A stretch of 41,496 nt of DNA from positions 1 to 41,496 of the forward strand of contig JAABQI010000296.1 of assembly GCA_011391545.1 (NCBI GenBank). The letters are read 5' to 3'. The notes under the pieces are model-generated. The model was given only the letters and a program-made list of their open reading frames with translations. It did no database searches and was not told where the DNA came from. The position numbers and the translations under genes were made by a program. Source of the DNA: Rhodoferax sp. GTDB taxonomy: Bacteria; Pseudomonadota; Gammaproteobacteria; Burkholderiales; Burkholderiaceae_C. Shown here one piece after another: positions 8,495-17,476 of the stretch. The first letter of the stretch is position 1, and each line of letters begins with the position of its first letter.

Positions 8495-10663
8495 TTACTT
8501 TTCCGTCATCACGATCAGGTCGCCGGTCTGGTTGTTCTGCAAGCGGCGCAGGTGCAAATTCACCAGCGGATCGGTCGGGCGCTCTTGTGCCAGTTGCTCA
8601 AAAGCGGCGCGTGCCGCGACCGGGTCCTGCGTCAGCAGGGCATAGGCAGCGGCATATTGGGGATCGACCAGCGGTGCCCCCGGAATTTCCAGCCCTTCGT
8701 GGATGGGCTGAAACACCATCAGCGGTTTGGACTTGCCTTTGAGCACCAGTCGCCCCACCGGACGGGTGACCACCCCGGTGCAGCCGGACAGGGTGGCCTC
8801 TGACACGCAAACCCGCGTGCCCAGGTGCTTGTTGACGGCTTCAAGCCGCGACGCGGTGTTGACCGGGTCGCCGAGCGCACGGTAGTCAAAAATGGTCGAA
8901 CCACCAAAATTGCCGACGATCACTTCGCCGGTATGGATTCCGATGCGGGTGAGGCCAAAGGGGACCCCCCTGGTCTGCAAATCATCCGAATACTTGGCGG
9001 CGAAGCGCTGCATGGCAAGTCCGCAGTTCAAAGCGCGTTGCCGGTGGTCGGGCTGGTGCACCGGCGCCGAAAACATGATGGCCACCGCGTCGCCCACGAT
9101 CCGGTCGAGCGTGCCGTTAAATTGAAATGCAATGGCGATCATTTCATCCAGATAAGCGTTGAGCAGCACAACCGCGTCAGCTGGGTCGATTTTTTCCATC
9201 AGGCTGGTGAAACCAGCCAGATCGGTAAAAATGAAACTGCATTCCTGACGCTTGCCACCGAGTTCAAGTTCTCCCGGGTGGTCCACGATATAGTTCACCA
9301 GATTGGGCGACACATAGCGGGAAAACGCCTGTTTGACAAAGCGCTGGCGCCGCTCGCTGGAGAAGTGGTGCATCAGGCTTGACAGGAGGAAGGCGCTGAA
9401 AATGCCCAGCGACGGCGTGACCGGGTCGAGCAACAACTGGTGGTCGATAAAGGCCACCCAGCCGCCCCAGATGATGCCGGCGATCACCGCCAGCGTGAGC
9501 AGCGCGGAGGCCAGCGCACCCGTGACCAGGCCAAGGATGCCGAGCGTCATGCTGCCGACAATGATGGTCAGGGCCTCGATCGAATTGGCCCAGGCCGGCC
9601 GATAAAGGTAGCTGTCGGTGAGCACCTGCTCGAGCATCTGCGCATGCGCCTCAACCCCCGGCATGACCCCGCCGAGCGGACTGAAGCGCAGGTCCATCAA
9701 GCCCTGCGCAGAAGTCCCGACCAGTATCAGATTTCCCTTCAGGTCTGCATCAGGTATTTCACCCGCCAGAATTTTCCAGGCTGAAATGGTGCGTTCCTTG
9801 ACGGGCTTGGTGTAATGCACCCAGGTTTCGCCAGAGGACGTTGTGGGCACCGTGAATTGGCCGATCTTCACCTCGGTCATGCCGACGCCCGGCGTCTCCG
9901 AGGTGCGCACCATGTAGTTTTGCGCGCCCTGGCCAACACGCAGCACCTCTGCCGCCAGCGATGGCACCAGGGCATCACCCAGACGCAGCAGCAGCGGCAC
10001 GCGGCGCACCACGCCATCGTTGTCGGGCACAAAGGTCATCACGCCGTTGCCGGCGGCCGCAGCGCTCAACAGGGGCAGGGACGGCACGGCACTGGCGAAT
10101 GCATGGGCAAAGGGCAAGGCCGGCTCACCCATCATCACATAGCGGTACCTCTGGGCGGGCAGGTCCGCCCCCCGGCTTCCCTCGCGCTCCAGAGCAAAGC
10201 CAAGCACCACACCACCAGGCTCCAGGGCAGAGGCCAACAGTTCGTCATGATCAGGCAGGCTGGCGATACTGCGCTGCGTTCTGGCAGGCAAGCTCCAGAT
10301 ACCCAGCATGGCTTTCGGCGAGGTGCGGTCCGGCTCGGCAAACAGCACGTCGAAGCCGATGGCAGCCACCTCCGCCCGGCGCAGACGCTCGACCAGTTCG
10401 GCAATCCGGCTGCGCGGCCAGGGCCACTGCCCGATTTTGGCGAGACTCTCCTCGTCGATATCGATGATCCGCACCGGCGCGGGCTGATAGACGCGCGGAT
10501 GGACCCGCTGGTACTGATCAAAGACGGTTTGGCGCAGGGTTTGCAAAAGCGGCGGGTCGATCAACAGCAGCGCTGCGCCGATGACAACCGCCAGCAGCGG
10601 CACCATCATGTTCATGCTCAAGGTAAACCATCGGCGTACTGCCCGGGTCAGCCATCTGCGCAT
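8495..10663 (-). CDS. CHASE2-domain class III adenylate/guanylate cyclase
   Basis: 722 residues. An N-terminal membrane anchor (about 17-36) precedes an extracytoplasmic CHASE2 sensor domain (about 40-340; VRIIDIDEESLAKIGQWPWP is its signature). Three transmembrane helices follow at about 365-433, then a cytoplasmic class III cyclase domain (about 470-650). The two metal-binding aspartates are Asp481 (FTDLAGFT) and Asp525 (VGDAVAIMF); the transition-state pair is Asn602 and Arg606 (VNTASRLE). The position that is usually Lys in adenylate and Glu in guanylate cyclases is Arg521 (LDRIVGD), so product identity cannot be read off. The gene converges on the tolC-ompA gene (16-bp gap) and starts 117 bp after the glycerate kinase stop on the same strand. 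It likely converts a periplasmic signal to a cyclic nucleotide. Confidence 0.92.
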   Translation of the reverse strand: MRRWLTRAVRRWFTLSMNMMVPLLAVVIGAALLLIDPPLLQTLRQTVFDQYQRVHPRVYQPAPVRIIDIDEESLAKIGQWPWPRSRIAELVERLRRAEVAAIGFDVLFAEPDRTSPKAMLGIWSLPARTQRSIASLPDHDELLASALEPGGVVLGFALEREGSRGADLPAQRYRYVMMGEPALPFAHAFASAVPSLPLLSAAAAGNGVMTFVPDNDGVVRRVPLLLRLGDALVPSLAAEVLRVGQGAQNYMVRTSETPGVGMTEVKIGQFTVPTTSSGETWVHYTKPVKERTISAWKILAGEIPDADLKGNLILVGTSAQGLMDLRFSPLGGVMPGVEAHAQMLEQVLTDSYLYRPAWANSIEALTIIVGSMTLGILGLVTGALASALLTLAVIAGIIWGGWVAFIDHQLLLDPVTPSLGIFSAFLLSSLMHHFSSERRQRFVKQAFSRYVSPNLVNYIVDHPGELELGGKRQECSFIFTDLAGFTSLMEKIDPADAVVLLNAYLDEMIAIAFQFNGTLDRIVGDAVAIMFSAPVHQPDHRQRALNCGLAMQRFAAKYSDDLQTRGVPFGLTRIGIHTGEVIVGNFGGSTIFDYRALGDPVNTASRLEAVNKHLGTRVCVSEATLSGCTGVVTRPVGRLVLKGKSKPLMVFQPIHEGLEIPGAPLVDPQYAAAYALLTQDPVAARAAFEQLAQERPTDPLVNLHLRRLQNNQTGDLIVMTEK

Positions 10664-10780
10664 TGTTTTGATCTTTCATGCTGAAGAAATAGGGAGTGCA
10701 AACCAGGCGCTGCGCGTGCCGCCGATCTGCTCCGGCTCTGTCCCACCTTGAGCCCCAACCCTGTGGACACCCGAGTGTAC

Positions 10781-12088
10781 TTATTTGGTCAAGAGATGAC
10801 GCTCAATCAGAATCGCCCGAAAGTCGTTGACGTTGGTCAGCGTGGGGCCCGTCACCACTGAATCGCCCAGTTGCTGGAAAAAGCTGTGGGCGTCGTTGTT
10901 ATCCAGGTAGCTGCGCGGATTCATGCCTTGTGCCCAGGCCCGGGCGATGGTGTCCGGGGTGAGCAAGGCGCCGGCAATTTCTTCGATGCCATCCACACCG
11001 TCGGTGTCACCGGCCAAAGCGTAAACGCCATCGAGGTCGCCCAGCGCCACCGCCAAAGCCAGCAAAAACTCCACGTTGCGCCCTCCCCGGCCGGTGCCTT
11101 GCGGGTTGCGGATCGTGACCGTGGTTTCGCCGCCGCTGAGCAGCACACAGGGCGGCTGGAACGGCTGGCCTTGCTGGGCCACCTGGCGTGTGATGCCGGC
11201 CAGCACTTTGGCCACGTCGCGCGCCTCACCCTCCAGGCTGTCGCCCAGAATGTGGGGCGTGATGCCGGCCGCGCGGGCTACCTCGGCCGCAGCCTCCAGC
11301 GCAATTTGCGGCGCCGTGATCATGCGGACCTCACTATTGTGCAGGCGCGCATCACCAGGTTTGATGGTTTCACCCTGGCCACTTTCCAGCAGCGCACGCA
11401 CCGCTGCCCGGACCTCAATGCGGTAGCGCCCAATAATGTCCAGCGCCTCGGCGCAGCTGGTGGCATCAGTCACAGTGGGGCCTGAGGCAATGTCCATCGG
11501 AGCATCGCCCGGCACGTCCGAGATCAGCAGCGTAAGCAGCTTTGCCGGATGGCACAGGGCGCCCAGGCGGCCGCCCTTGAGGCTTGACAGGTGGCGACGC
11601 ACACAGTTCATCTCGGAAATGGTGGCGCCACTGGCCAGCAGCGCGGTGTTGACGGCCTGCTTGTCGGCCAGCGTCAGGCCCTCACCCGGCGCCACCAGCA
11701 GTGAGGAGCCGCCGCCAGAGATCAGCGCAATCACCAGGTCATCCGCCGTCAGGCCGGTTACCAACGCGGCGATGCGTTTTGATGCCGCCAGGCCGGCGGC
11801 GTCGGGCACAGGGTGGGACGCCTGAACGATTTCGATGCGCTGGCAGGGTTGCTGGTAGCCGTAGCGTGTCACCACCAGGCCCTCGAGCGGCCCCGGCCAA
11901 TGGGCTTCAAGCGCCAGCGCCATGGCCGCTGACGCCTTGCCGGCGCCAATGACGATGGTGCGGCCCTTGGGCGGCGTCGGCAAATGCGGTGGCAGGCACA
12001 GCGCGGGCTGGGCTGCCGCGACTGCCGCATCGAACAGGCTGCGCAGCAGGGCGCGGGGATCAGCAGTGGCGGCGTTGGGATCGGACAT
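10781..12088 (-). CDS. ttuD: glycerate 2-kinase (GckA/TtuD, MOFRL family)
   Basis: 435 residues. The protein belongs to the DUF4147/MOFRL glycerate kinase family: VIGAGKASAAMALALE near residue 47, ALISGGGSSLLVAP in the first domain, and the C-terminal MOFRL region with LLSGGETTVTIRNPQGTGRGGRN and LAGDTDGVDG. Family members are often labelled hydroxypyruvate reductase from older work on ttuD, but the biochemically supported activity is ATP-dependent conversion of D-glycerate to 2-phosphoglycerate. As the last gene of the aldarate run it would send the glycerate made by GarR into lower glycolysis. It replaces the unrelated GarK of E. coli. A 90-bp gap carrying a REP-like hairpin separates it from garR. 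Confidence 0.92.
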   Translation of the reverse strand: MSDPNAATADPRALLRSLFDAAVAAAQPALCLPPHLPTPPKGRTIVIGAGKASAAMALALEAHWPGPLEGLVVTRYGYQQPCQRIEIVQASHPVPDAAGLAASKRIAALVTGLTADDLVIALISGGGSSLLVAPGEGLTLADKQAVNTALLASGATISEMNCVRRHLSSLKGGRLGALCHPAKLLTLLISDVPGDAPMDIASGPTVTDATSCAEALDIIGRYRIEVRAAVRALLESGQGETIKPGDARLHNSEVRMITAPQIALEAAAEVARAAGITPHILGDSLEGEARDVAKVLAGITRQVAQQGQPFQPPCVLLSGGETTVTIRNPQGTGRGGRNVEFLLALAVALGDLDGVYALAGDTDGVDGIEEIAGALLTPDTIARAWAQGMNPRSYLDNNDAHSFFQQLGDSVVTGPTLTNVNDFRAILIERHLLTK

Positions 12089-12154
12089 GGGCGAATCTCA
12101 AAAACGGAAAGCCGGATGGTACGGTGAACTCGCTTTCATCGTGCTGACCCAAGG

Positions 12155-12186
12155 GCAATCGCGGCGAGGGCGCCGCTCCTACAGGG
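12155..12186 (-). repeat. REP-like GTAGGAGCGGC palindromic element over the garR stop codon
   Basis: On the minus strand the sequence reads TGTAGGAGCGGCGCCCTCGC followed by CGCGATTGCCC. The palindrome is GCGGCG (12161-12166) and CGCCGC (12171-12176) around a 4-nt loop. The GTAGGAGC...CGCGA form resembles the head and stem of REP elements best known from Pseudomonas. The TAG stop codon of garR (12179-12181) is formed by the element itself. Only one copy was seen in this window. Confidence 0.55.
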
Positions 12187-13069
12187 CGCGGGCCACCTCA
12201 TGGTTGCCCATCAGCTCCAGCGCCCGCACCAGTGCCGAATGGTCCAGCTCGGCCATGCCGTTGGCAGCACACACCTGCATCAACTGGGCCGCACCGGCCG
12301 TTTGCGGCAGCGCCAGGCCCAATTCACGCGCGCCCTGCATCGCCAGGCCCAGGTCTTTCTGGTGCAGCTTGATGCGAAAGCCGGGGTCAAAGGTGCGCTT
12401 GATCATGCGCTCGCCGTGCACCTCCAGAATGCGGCTGGAGGCAAAACCGCCCATCAGCGCCTGGCGCACCTTGGCCGGGTCGGCGCCGGCTTTGCTGGCA
12501 AACAGCAGCGCCTCACCGACGGCGGCGATGTTGAGCGCCACGATGATCTGGTTGGCCACCTTGCAGGTCTGGCCGTCGCCGTTGCCACCGACCAGCGTGA
12601 TGTTTTTGCCCATCAATTCAAACAGTGGCTTGACCAGGTCAAACGCGGCCTGCGGGCCGCCGACCATGATGGTCAGGCTGGCGGCTTTGGCGCCAACTTC
12701 GCCACCGGACACCGGTGCGTCGAGGTAGTCACAGCCCAGGGCATTGATCTTTTGGGCGAACACCTTGGTGTCCATCGGCGAGATCGAGCTCATGTCGACC
12801 ACGGTCTTGCCGGCGGTCAAGCCACTGGCCACGCCCTTGTCGCCAAACAGCACCTTGGCCACGTCGGGCGTGTCGGGCAGCATCAGGAAAATGATGTCGG
12901 CGCGCTGCGCCACTTCCTGGGCCGAGGCGCAGGCCACGCCGCCGGCGGCGGTCAGCTCGGCTGGCACCTGACTCAGCGTGGTCAGAAATACCTCATGACC
13001 GGCCTTGATGAGGTGGGCCGCCATGGGTTTGCCCATGATTCCCAGACCGACGAATCCTAATTTGCTCAT
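12179..13069 (-). CDS. garR: 2-hydroxy-3-oxopropionate (tartronate semialdehyde) reductase
   Basis: 296 residues of the beta-hydroxyacid dehydrogenase family. The N-terminal Rossmann motif GLGIMGKPMAAHLIKAGH, the substrate motif DAPVSGGEVGAKAASL and the catalytic-lysine segment CKVANQIIVALNIAAVGEAL are all present, and the length is normal for GarR/GlxR (about 292-296). It reduces tartronate semialdehyde from the GarL aldolase to D-glycerate with NAD(P)H in the cytoplasm. Start ATG 13069 follows GGAGCAAACA. The gene lies between garL and the glycerate kinase, so the pathway order is preserved along the DNA. Its stop codon sits in a REP-like palindrome. Confidence 0.94.
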   Translation of the reverse strand: MSKLGFVGLGIMGKPMAAHLIKAGHEVFLTTLSQVPAELTAAGGVACASAQEVAQRADIIFLMLPDTPDVAKVLFGDKGVASGLTAGKTVVDMSSISPMDTKVFAQKINALGCDYLDAPVSGGEVGAKAASLTIMVGGPQAAFDLVKPLFELMGKNITLVGGNGDGQTCKVANQIIVALNIAAVGEALLFASKAGADPAKVRQALMGGFASSRILEVHGERMIKRTFDPGFRIKLHQKDLGLAMQGARELGLALPQTAGAAQLMQVCAANGMAELDHSALVRALELMGNHEVARAL

Positions 13070-13098
13070 TGTTTGCTCCAGTTGATATGAAAAATGAT

Positions 13099-13135
13099 GT
13101 CATCGCGAGGTGCAGGACGCGGCCATCGCGATGAC
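13099..13135. repeat. palindromic repeat in the garL-garR gap
   Basis: GTCATCGCGA at 13099-13108 is matched by its exact reverse complement at 13126-13135, with a 17-nt loop. The sequence GTCATCGCGAGG...GCGG resembles the dispersed GTCATTGCGAG-type palindromes found in many bacterial genomes. In the transcript it would form a stem-loop just after the garL coding region, with no following U-run. Confidence 0.6.
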
Positions 13136-13160
13136 GGGATACGCTTGAGTTTATGAAAAA

Positions 13161-13943
13161 TCAGCCACGATATTTGTCGCACAGCGCTTGCGTGCCCGCG
13201 CGAAACACGCCCAGGTCGCTGCCAACGGCCACCAAGCTCGCACCCATGGCCATGTAGCGGCGCGCGTCAGCTTCAACCGGGGCCAGGATGCCGCCGGGTT
13301 TGCCAGCAGCCTTTGCCGCGGCAAAAATCGACGTAATGGCGGCCTGCACATCGGGGTGGCTGGCATTGCCCAGATGGCCCAGGCCGGCAGCCAGGTCGGA
13401 CGGACCGACAAACAGGCAGTCCACGCCGTCCAGCGCGGCAATGTCCCGGGCAGCGGCCACACCGGCCACGCTCTCGATCTGCACCATCACACACATCTGG
13501 TCGTTGGCACCCTTGAAGTAGTCGGCCACCGTGCCGTAGCGGTTGCTGCGCTGCGACACCGACACGCCGCGCATGCCTTGCGGCGGGTAACGCGTTGCAG
13601 CCACGGCGCTGCGGGCCTCTTCGACGCTTTCGACAAAGGGCACCAGAAAGTTGTAAAAGCCAGCATCCAGCAGGCGCTTGATCTCCACCGCGTTGTTGGT
13701 CGATGGACGCACCACCGGCGCGCTGGCGCTGTCCTTGAGCGCCATCAGCTGCGGGATGTAAGTGCCCATGTCGTTGGGCGAGTGTTCGCCGTCGAGCAAG
13801 ATCCAGTCAAAACCGGCCACACCCAGAACTTCGGTGGTGATGAAGCTGGCCAGTGACGACCAGCAGCCAATGAGTTTTTTGCCTGCAAGCAAGTCGCGTT
13901 TGAAACTGTTGGGAAAGGGTTGGTAAGGGGTTGCTTGTGTCAT
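13161..13943 (-). CDS. garL: 2-dehydro-3-deoxyglucarate aldolase (HpcH/HpaI family)
   Basis: 260 residues, the normal size for GarL. Class II aldolase features are visible: [20 protein letters not shown] near residue 40, [19 protein letters not shown] (metal-ligand Glu) and [19 protein letters not shown] (metal-ligand Asp). The enzyme cleaves 5-keto-4-deoxy-D-glucarate to pyruvate and tartronate semialdehyde using a divalent metal. HpaI-type aldolases of 4-hydroxy-2-oxoheptanedioate share the fold, but placement between garD and garR settles the role. It starts 29 bp after the garD stop and is probably in the same transcript. Confidence 0.93.
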   Translation of the reverse strand: MTQATPYQPFPNSFKRDLLAGKKLIGCWSSLASFITTEVLGVAGFDWILLDGEHSPNDMGTYIPQLMALKDSASAPVVRPSTNNAVEIKRLLDAGFYNFLVPFVESVEEARSAVAATRYPPQGMRGVSVSQRSNRYGTVADYFKGANDQMCVMVQIESVAGVAAARDIAALDGVDCLFVGPSDLAAGLGHLGNASHPDVQAAITSIFAAAKAAGKPGGILAPVEADARRYMAMGASLVAVGSDLGVFRAGTQALCDKYRG

Positions 13944-13972
13944 GGTGATCGTTCTTTGAGAGGGTTTTGATG

Positions 13973-15565
13973 TCAGGTGATCGGGGCCGGGTTGAACAGC
14001 ACCAGGGCGTTGTGCAGTTGCCAGTGTTCGGCCCAGGTTTTTTTGCGGCCACTGGCCACGTCGAGCATTAGCTGGAACAGTTCCCAGCCCACGTCCTCGA
14101 TGCTGGCACTTCCCTCGGCAATGCGGCCGGCGTTGACGTCCATCAGGTCGTGCCAGCGCCGGGCCAGGTCAGAGCGGGTGGCAACCTTGATGACCGGGCA
14201 TTCGGCCAGGCCATAAGGCGTGCCGCGCCCCGTGGTGAACACATGCAGGTTCATGCCGGCAGCCAGTTGAAGCGTGCCGCAGACAAAGTCGCTCGCGGGT
14301 GTGGCGGCATAGATCAGGCCGCTGCTGATGCCCTTGCCGCGCAGGCTCTCCCCCGGCGACAACACGCCGGAAATGGCCGCACTGCCGCTCTTGACGATCG
14401 AGCCCATGGCTTTTTCGACGATGTTAGAGAGGCCGCCTTTTTTGTTGCCGGGCGTGGTGTTGGCACTGCGGTCGGCGCTACCCTTGGCCAGGTAGGCGTC
14501 GTACCAGGCCATCTCGCGGATCATGGCCTGCGCCACCTCGGGTGTGCTGGCCCGCGAGGTGAGCTGGTCGATGCCGTCGCGCACCTCGGTCACCTCGGAG
14601 AACATCACGGTGGCACCGGCCCGCACCAGCAGGTCGGTGCAAAAGCCGACCGCCGGGTTGGCGGTGACACCCGAAAACGCATCGCTGCCACCGCATTGCA
14701 CGCCCACCACCAGCGCGCTGGCGGGCACGGTTTCACGCTGCCGCTTATTGAGACGCTCCAGATGCCGTGCCGCCGTTTGCATGATCGACTCAATCATCGA
14801 CATGAAGCCGACATGGTTGTCGGACTGCAGGCAGACCACATCGAGGTCAGCCGGTGCATTGCCCGCGCTGCGTTCGTCCCGGACGGCAAACGAGCCCGGA
14901 GGCAGCAAGCGCTCGGGCTGCAGCTTTTCGCAGCCCAGGCTGACCACCATCACCTCGCCACCAAAGTTGGGGTTCAGGCTGATGTTGCGCAAGGTGCGGA
15001 TCGGGATGATGGCGTCGGGCGCGTCTATTGCCACGCCGCAGCCATAGGTGTGCTCCAGGCCGACCACGTCATCAACATTGGGGTACTTGGGCAGCAGTTC
15101 TGCCTTGATGCGTGTCACAGCAAATTCAACCACACCCGAAACACACTGCACGGTGGTGGTGATGGCCAGAATGTTGCGCGTGCCCACCGTGCCGTCGGCA
15201 TTGCGATAGCCCTCAAAGGTGTAGCCATCGAGTGGTGGCAGCCCCTGCGCCTGCACGGTTGCCAGCGGCAGGGCCTCCAGCGACCGCGCGGCCGGCATGT
15301 CAAGAACCGCCTCGTTGACCCAGCTGCCTGCGGGCAAATCTTTCAGCACCGTGCCAATGCTCACGTTGTAACGACGCACGGCATTGCCCTGTGCGATGTC
15401 CTGCAAGGCGACCTTGTGGCCCTGCGGCACCGCCTGTATCAAACGCAGACCGTTGGCAAACACAGCACCCGCCGGCAGACCGCCGTCGTTGACCACAATG
15501 GCCACGTTGTCGGTCGGGTGCATACGCACGAACAGCGGCTGGCGCTGATCAGAGGTCTCCGGCAT
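13973..15565 (-). CDS. garD: galactarate dehydratase (UxaA/GarD family)
   Basis: 530 residues, close to E. coli GarD (523). The N-terminal SAF-like domain (about 10-100, [18 protein letters not shown]) precedes the long altronate hydratase/galactarate dehydratase core, with [51 protein letters not shown] and [19 protein letters not shown]. It removes water from galactarate (mucate) to give 5-keto-4-deoxyglucarate and needs iron or another divalent metal in characterised members. Altronate dehydratase is the alternative, but garL and garR follow directly. The ATG lies one base after the dctM stop, which implies translational coupling between importer and first enzyme. Confidence 0.93.
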   Translation of the reverse strand: MPETSDQRQPLFVRMHPTDNVAIVVNDGGLPAGAVFANGLRLIQAVPQGHKVALQDIAQGNAVRRYNVSIGTVLKDLPAGSWVNEAVLDMPAARSLEALPLATVQAQGLPPLDGYTFEGYRNADGTVGTRNILAITTTVQCVSGVVEFAVTRIKAELLPKYPNVDDVVGLEHTYGCGVAIDAPDAIIPIRTLRNISLNPNFGGEVMVVSLGCEKLQPERLLPPGSFAVRDERSAGNAPADLDVVCLQSDNHVGFMSMIESIMQTAARHLERLNKRQRETVPASALVVGVQCGGSDAFSGVTANPAVGFCTDLLVRAGATVMFSEVTEVRDGIDQLTSRASTPEVAQAMIREMAWYDAYLAKGSADRSANTTPGNKKGGLSNIVEKAMGSIVKSGSAAISGVLSPGESLRGKGISSGLIYAATPASDFVCGTLQLAAGMNLHVFTTGRGTPYGLAECPVIKVATRSDLARRWHDLMDVNAGRIAEGSASIEDVGWELFQLMLDVASGRKKTWAEHWQLHNALVLFNPAPIT

Positions 15566-15566
15566 C

Positions 15567-16850
15567 TCAGACGCCCACCAGGCGCGGCAGCCACAAGGAC
15601 AGGGCCGGGAAAAAGGTGATGATGGCCAGGTTGATGAGCATCAGGGCAAAGAAGGGCATCAGCGCCTTCACCACCTGCTCAATCGGCAGCTTGCCAACGG
15701 CGCTGCCGACAAACAGCACCGAGCCCACTGGCGGTGTGATCAGGCCGATGCCCAAGTTGACGATCATGATCATGCCGAAGTGCACCGGGTCGACGCCGAC
15801 CGCAAGCACCACGGGCAACAGGATGGGTGTCAGGATCAGGATCAGCGCCGCCATGTCCATCAGGGTGCCCAGAATGAGCAGCAGGCCATTGATGCACAGC
15901 AGGATCATGTAGCGGTTGTCGGTGAAGGTGGTGAGTGCCGTGGTGATTTTCAAGGGGATCTGCATCAAGGTCATGATGTAGCCAAAGCTGGCGGCAAAGC
16001 CGATCAGGATCATCACGATCGACACCGTCTTGACGGTGCGGTGCATCAGCCGGGGCAGGTCGCGCCACTTGTAGTCGCGGTAGATGAACATGGTGACAAA
16101 GAAAGCCCAGATTACGGCGATGGACGCTGATTCGGTGGCGGTGAAGACACCGCTCAGGATACCCCCCAAGATGATGCCCATGGTGGCGAGGCCCCACAGC
16201 GCGTCCACCGCGATGCGCAGCGCCTGGCGTATTGGCATGGGTTCACCCTTGGGAAAGTTGCGCGATTTGGCGATGTACAGGCAATAGGCTGCCAAGGTGA
16301 GGCCCAGCAAGAGGCCCGGCAGCACGCCGGCCATGAACAGTGCCGCAATCGAGATCGAGCCGCCGGCCGCCATCGAGTAAATGACGGCGTTGTGGCTGGG
16401 TGGAATGAGCGTGGCCTGGATCGAGCCGCTGACGGTGAGTGCAGTGGCGAAATCGCGCGGGTAGCCCTTTTTGACCATTTCCGGAATCATGACGGAACCG
16501 ATCGAGGCCGTGTCTGCCACCGACGAGCCCGAGATGGCGCCGAAAAAAGTGGAGGCCAGAATGTTGACCAGGGCCAGCCCGCCGCGCACAAAACCGACCA
16601 GCACGCCGGCAAACGCCACCAGGCGACGCGACATACCGCCCTCGGCCATGATGGCCCCGGCCATGACAAAGAAAGGAATGGCCAGCAACGAGAACTTGTT
16701 GACGCCGCTCGAGATCTGGATCATCACGGCCTCCAGCGGCAAGTCGATCCAGATTGCGCCCACCAAGGCGGCCAGGCCCAGTGAGTAAGCCACGGGCATG
16801 CCGATGAGGATGAGCAGCGCAAAGCTGCCAAGCAAAATAAAGGAATCCAT
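15567..16850 (-). CDS. dctM: TRAP transporter large permease, DctM family
   Basis: 427 residues, almost entirely hydrophobic, the usual length of a stand-alone DctM subunit with about 12 transmembrane helices. Family blocks are visible: [15 protein letters not shown] near the N-terminus, [52 protein letters not shown] and [18 protein letters not shown]. It forms the sodium-driven translocation channel in the inner membrane with DctQ and receives substrate from DctP. Its ATG is 2 bp from the dctQ stop and its stop 1 bp before garD, so these genes are tightly coupled. The likely substrate is a hexuronate or aldarate, judged from context. Confidence 0.94.
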   Translation of the reverse strand: MDSFILLGSFALLILIGMPVAYSLGLAALVGAIWIDLPLEAVMIQISSGVNKFSLLAIPFFVMAGAIMAEGGMSRRLVAFAGVLVGFVRGGLALVNILASTFFGAISGSSVADTASIGSVMIPEMVKKGYPRDFATALTVSGSIQATLIPPSHNAVIYSMAAGGSISIAALFMAGVLPGLLLGLTLAAYCLYIAKSRNFPKGEPMPIRQALRIAVDALWGLATMGIILGGILSGVFTATESASIAVIWAFFVTMFIYRDYKWRDLPRLMHRTVKTVSIVMILIGFAASFGYIMTLMQIPLKITTALTTFTDNRYMILLCINGLLLILGTLMDMAALILILTPILLPVVLAVGVDPVHFGMIMIVNLGIGLITPPVGSVLFVGSAVGKLPIEQVVKALMPFFALMLINLAIITFFPALSLWLPRLVGV

Positions 16851-16852
16851 GG

Positions 16853-17377
16853 TCAGGCGCCTGCTTCTTCAACCTGGTGGTCAAAGCGGACCACCGCGCG
16901 CTGGTACTGGGTACCAAAAAACAAGTTCTCCAGGACAAAGATCAGCGTGAACAAGCCGCCCAGAGGGACCGGGATGTAGGTCAGGCCAACGGGAATCCAG
17001 GGCAAGGCAGCCAGCGTCTGGTTCATGGTTTCCAGACACAACTTGGTGCCATAACCGACCATGAACAGGCAAATGGTCAACATGAGCAGGTTGACGATGA
17101 TGCGGCAGGCCTTTTGCAGGTGTCGGGGCAGGCGGTCGGTCACCATGGCCACGGCAATGTGGGCTCCCGCACGGTAGGCTGCGGCGGCGCCCATGAAGGT
17201 AAAGATCACCATCAACAGGATGGCAATGGGCTCGGGCCATTGCGCCCCGAAACCCAGCACGTAGCGCGCAAAGACGCCCACCGGAATGATCAGACTCATC
17301 ACCACGATCGACAAGCCGGCAATCCAGATGCAGGTCAGGTAGAGCAGGTCGAGGGTGTTATGCAGTTTTTGCTTCAT
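16853..17377 (-). CDS. dctQ: TRAP transporter small permease, DctQ family
   Basis: 174 residues with four predicted membrane helices (about 12-34, 45-67, 85-108 and 128-152), the standard DctQ topology. GVFARYVLGFGAQWPEPIA and the MGAAAAYRAGAHIAV stretch are typical of the family. It pairs with DctM in the inner membrane. The start at 17377 has no strong ribosome site, and a long perfect inverted repeat lies between it and dctP, so its expression may be lower than that of the binding protein. Confidence 0.92.
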   Translation of the reverse strand: MKQKLHNTLDLLYLTCIWIAGLSIVVMSLIIPVGVFARYVLGFGAQWPEPIAILLMVIFTFMGAAAAYRAGAHIAVAMVTDRLPRHLQKACRIIVNLLMLTICLFMVGYGTKLCLETMNQTLAALPWIPVGLTYIPVPLGGLFTLIFVLENLFFGTQYQRAVVRFDHQVEEAGA

Positions 17378-17413
17378 GAAGGAACCCGATAAAAATCACG
17401 CAATACGCAAGCC

Positions 17414-17458
17414 CGGGCCATCAGGGCCCGGGCGCGCAAACGGGGCCCTGATGGCCCG
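17414..17458. promoter_or_regulatory. 16-bp perfect stem-loop between dctP and dctQ
   Basis: CGGGCCATCAGGGCCC (17414-17429) is the exact reverse complement of 17443-17458, with a 13-nt loop. No T-run follows on the minus strand, so it is not a standard intrinsic terminator. Its place after the binding-protein gene fits a transcript stabiliser or partial terminator that keeps DctP above DctQM. Confidence 0.75.
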
Positions 17459-17476
17459 CGTCTGCGCGATTTGGCC

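Noticed and set aside
14150-15619. A 489-codon plus-strand frame opposite garD
   Set aside because: Antisense shadow; no recognisable motif, while garD motifs are complete on the minus strand.
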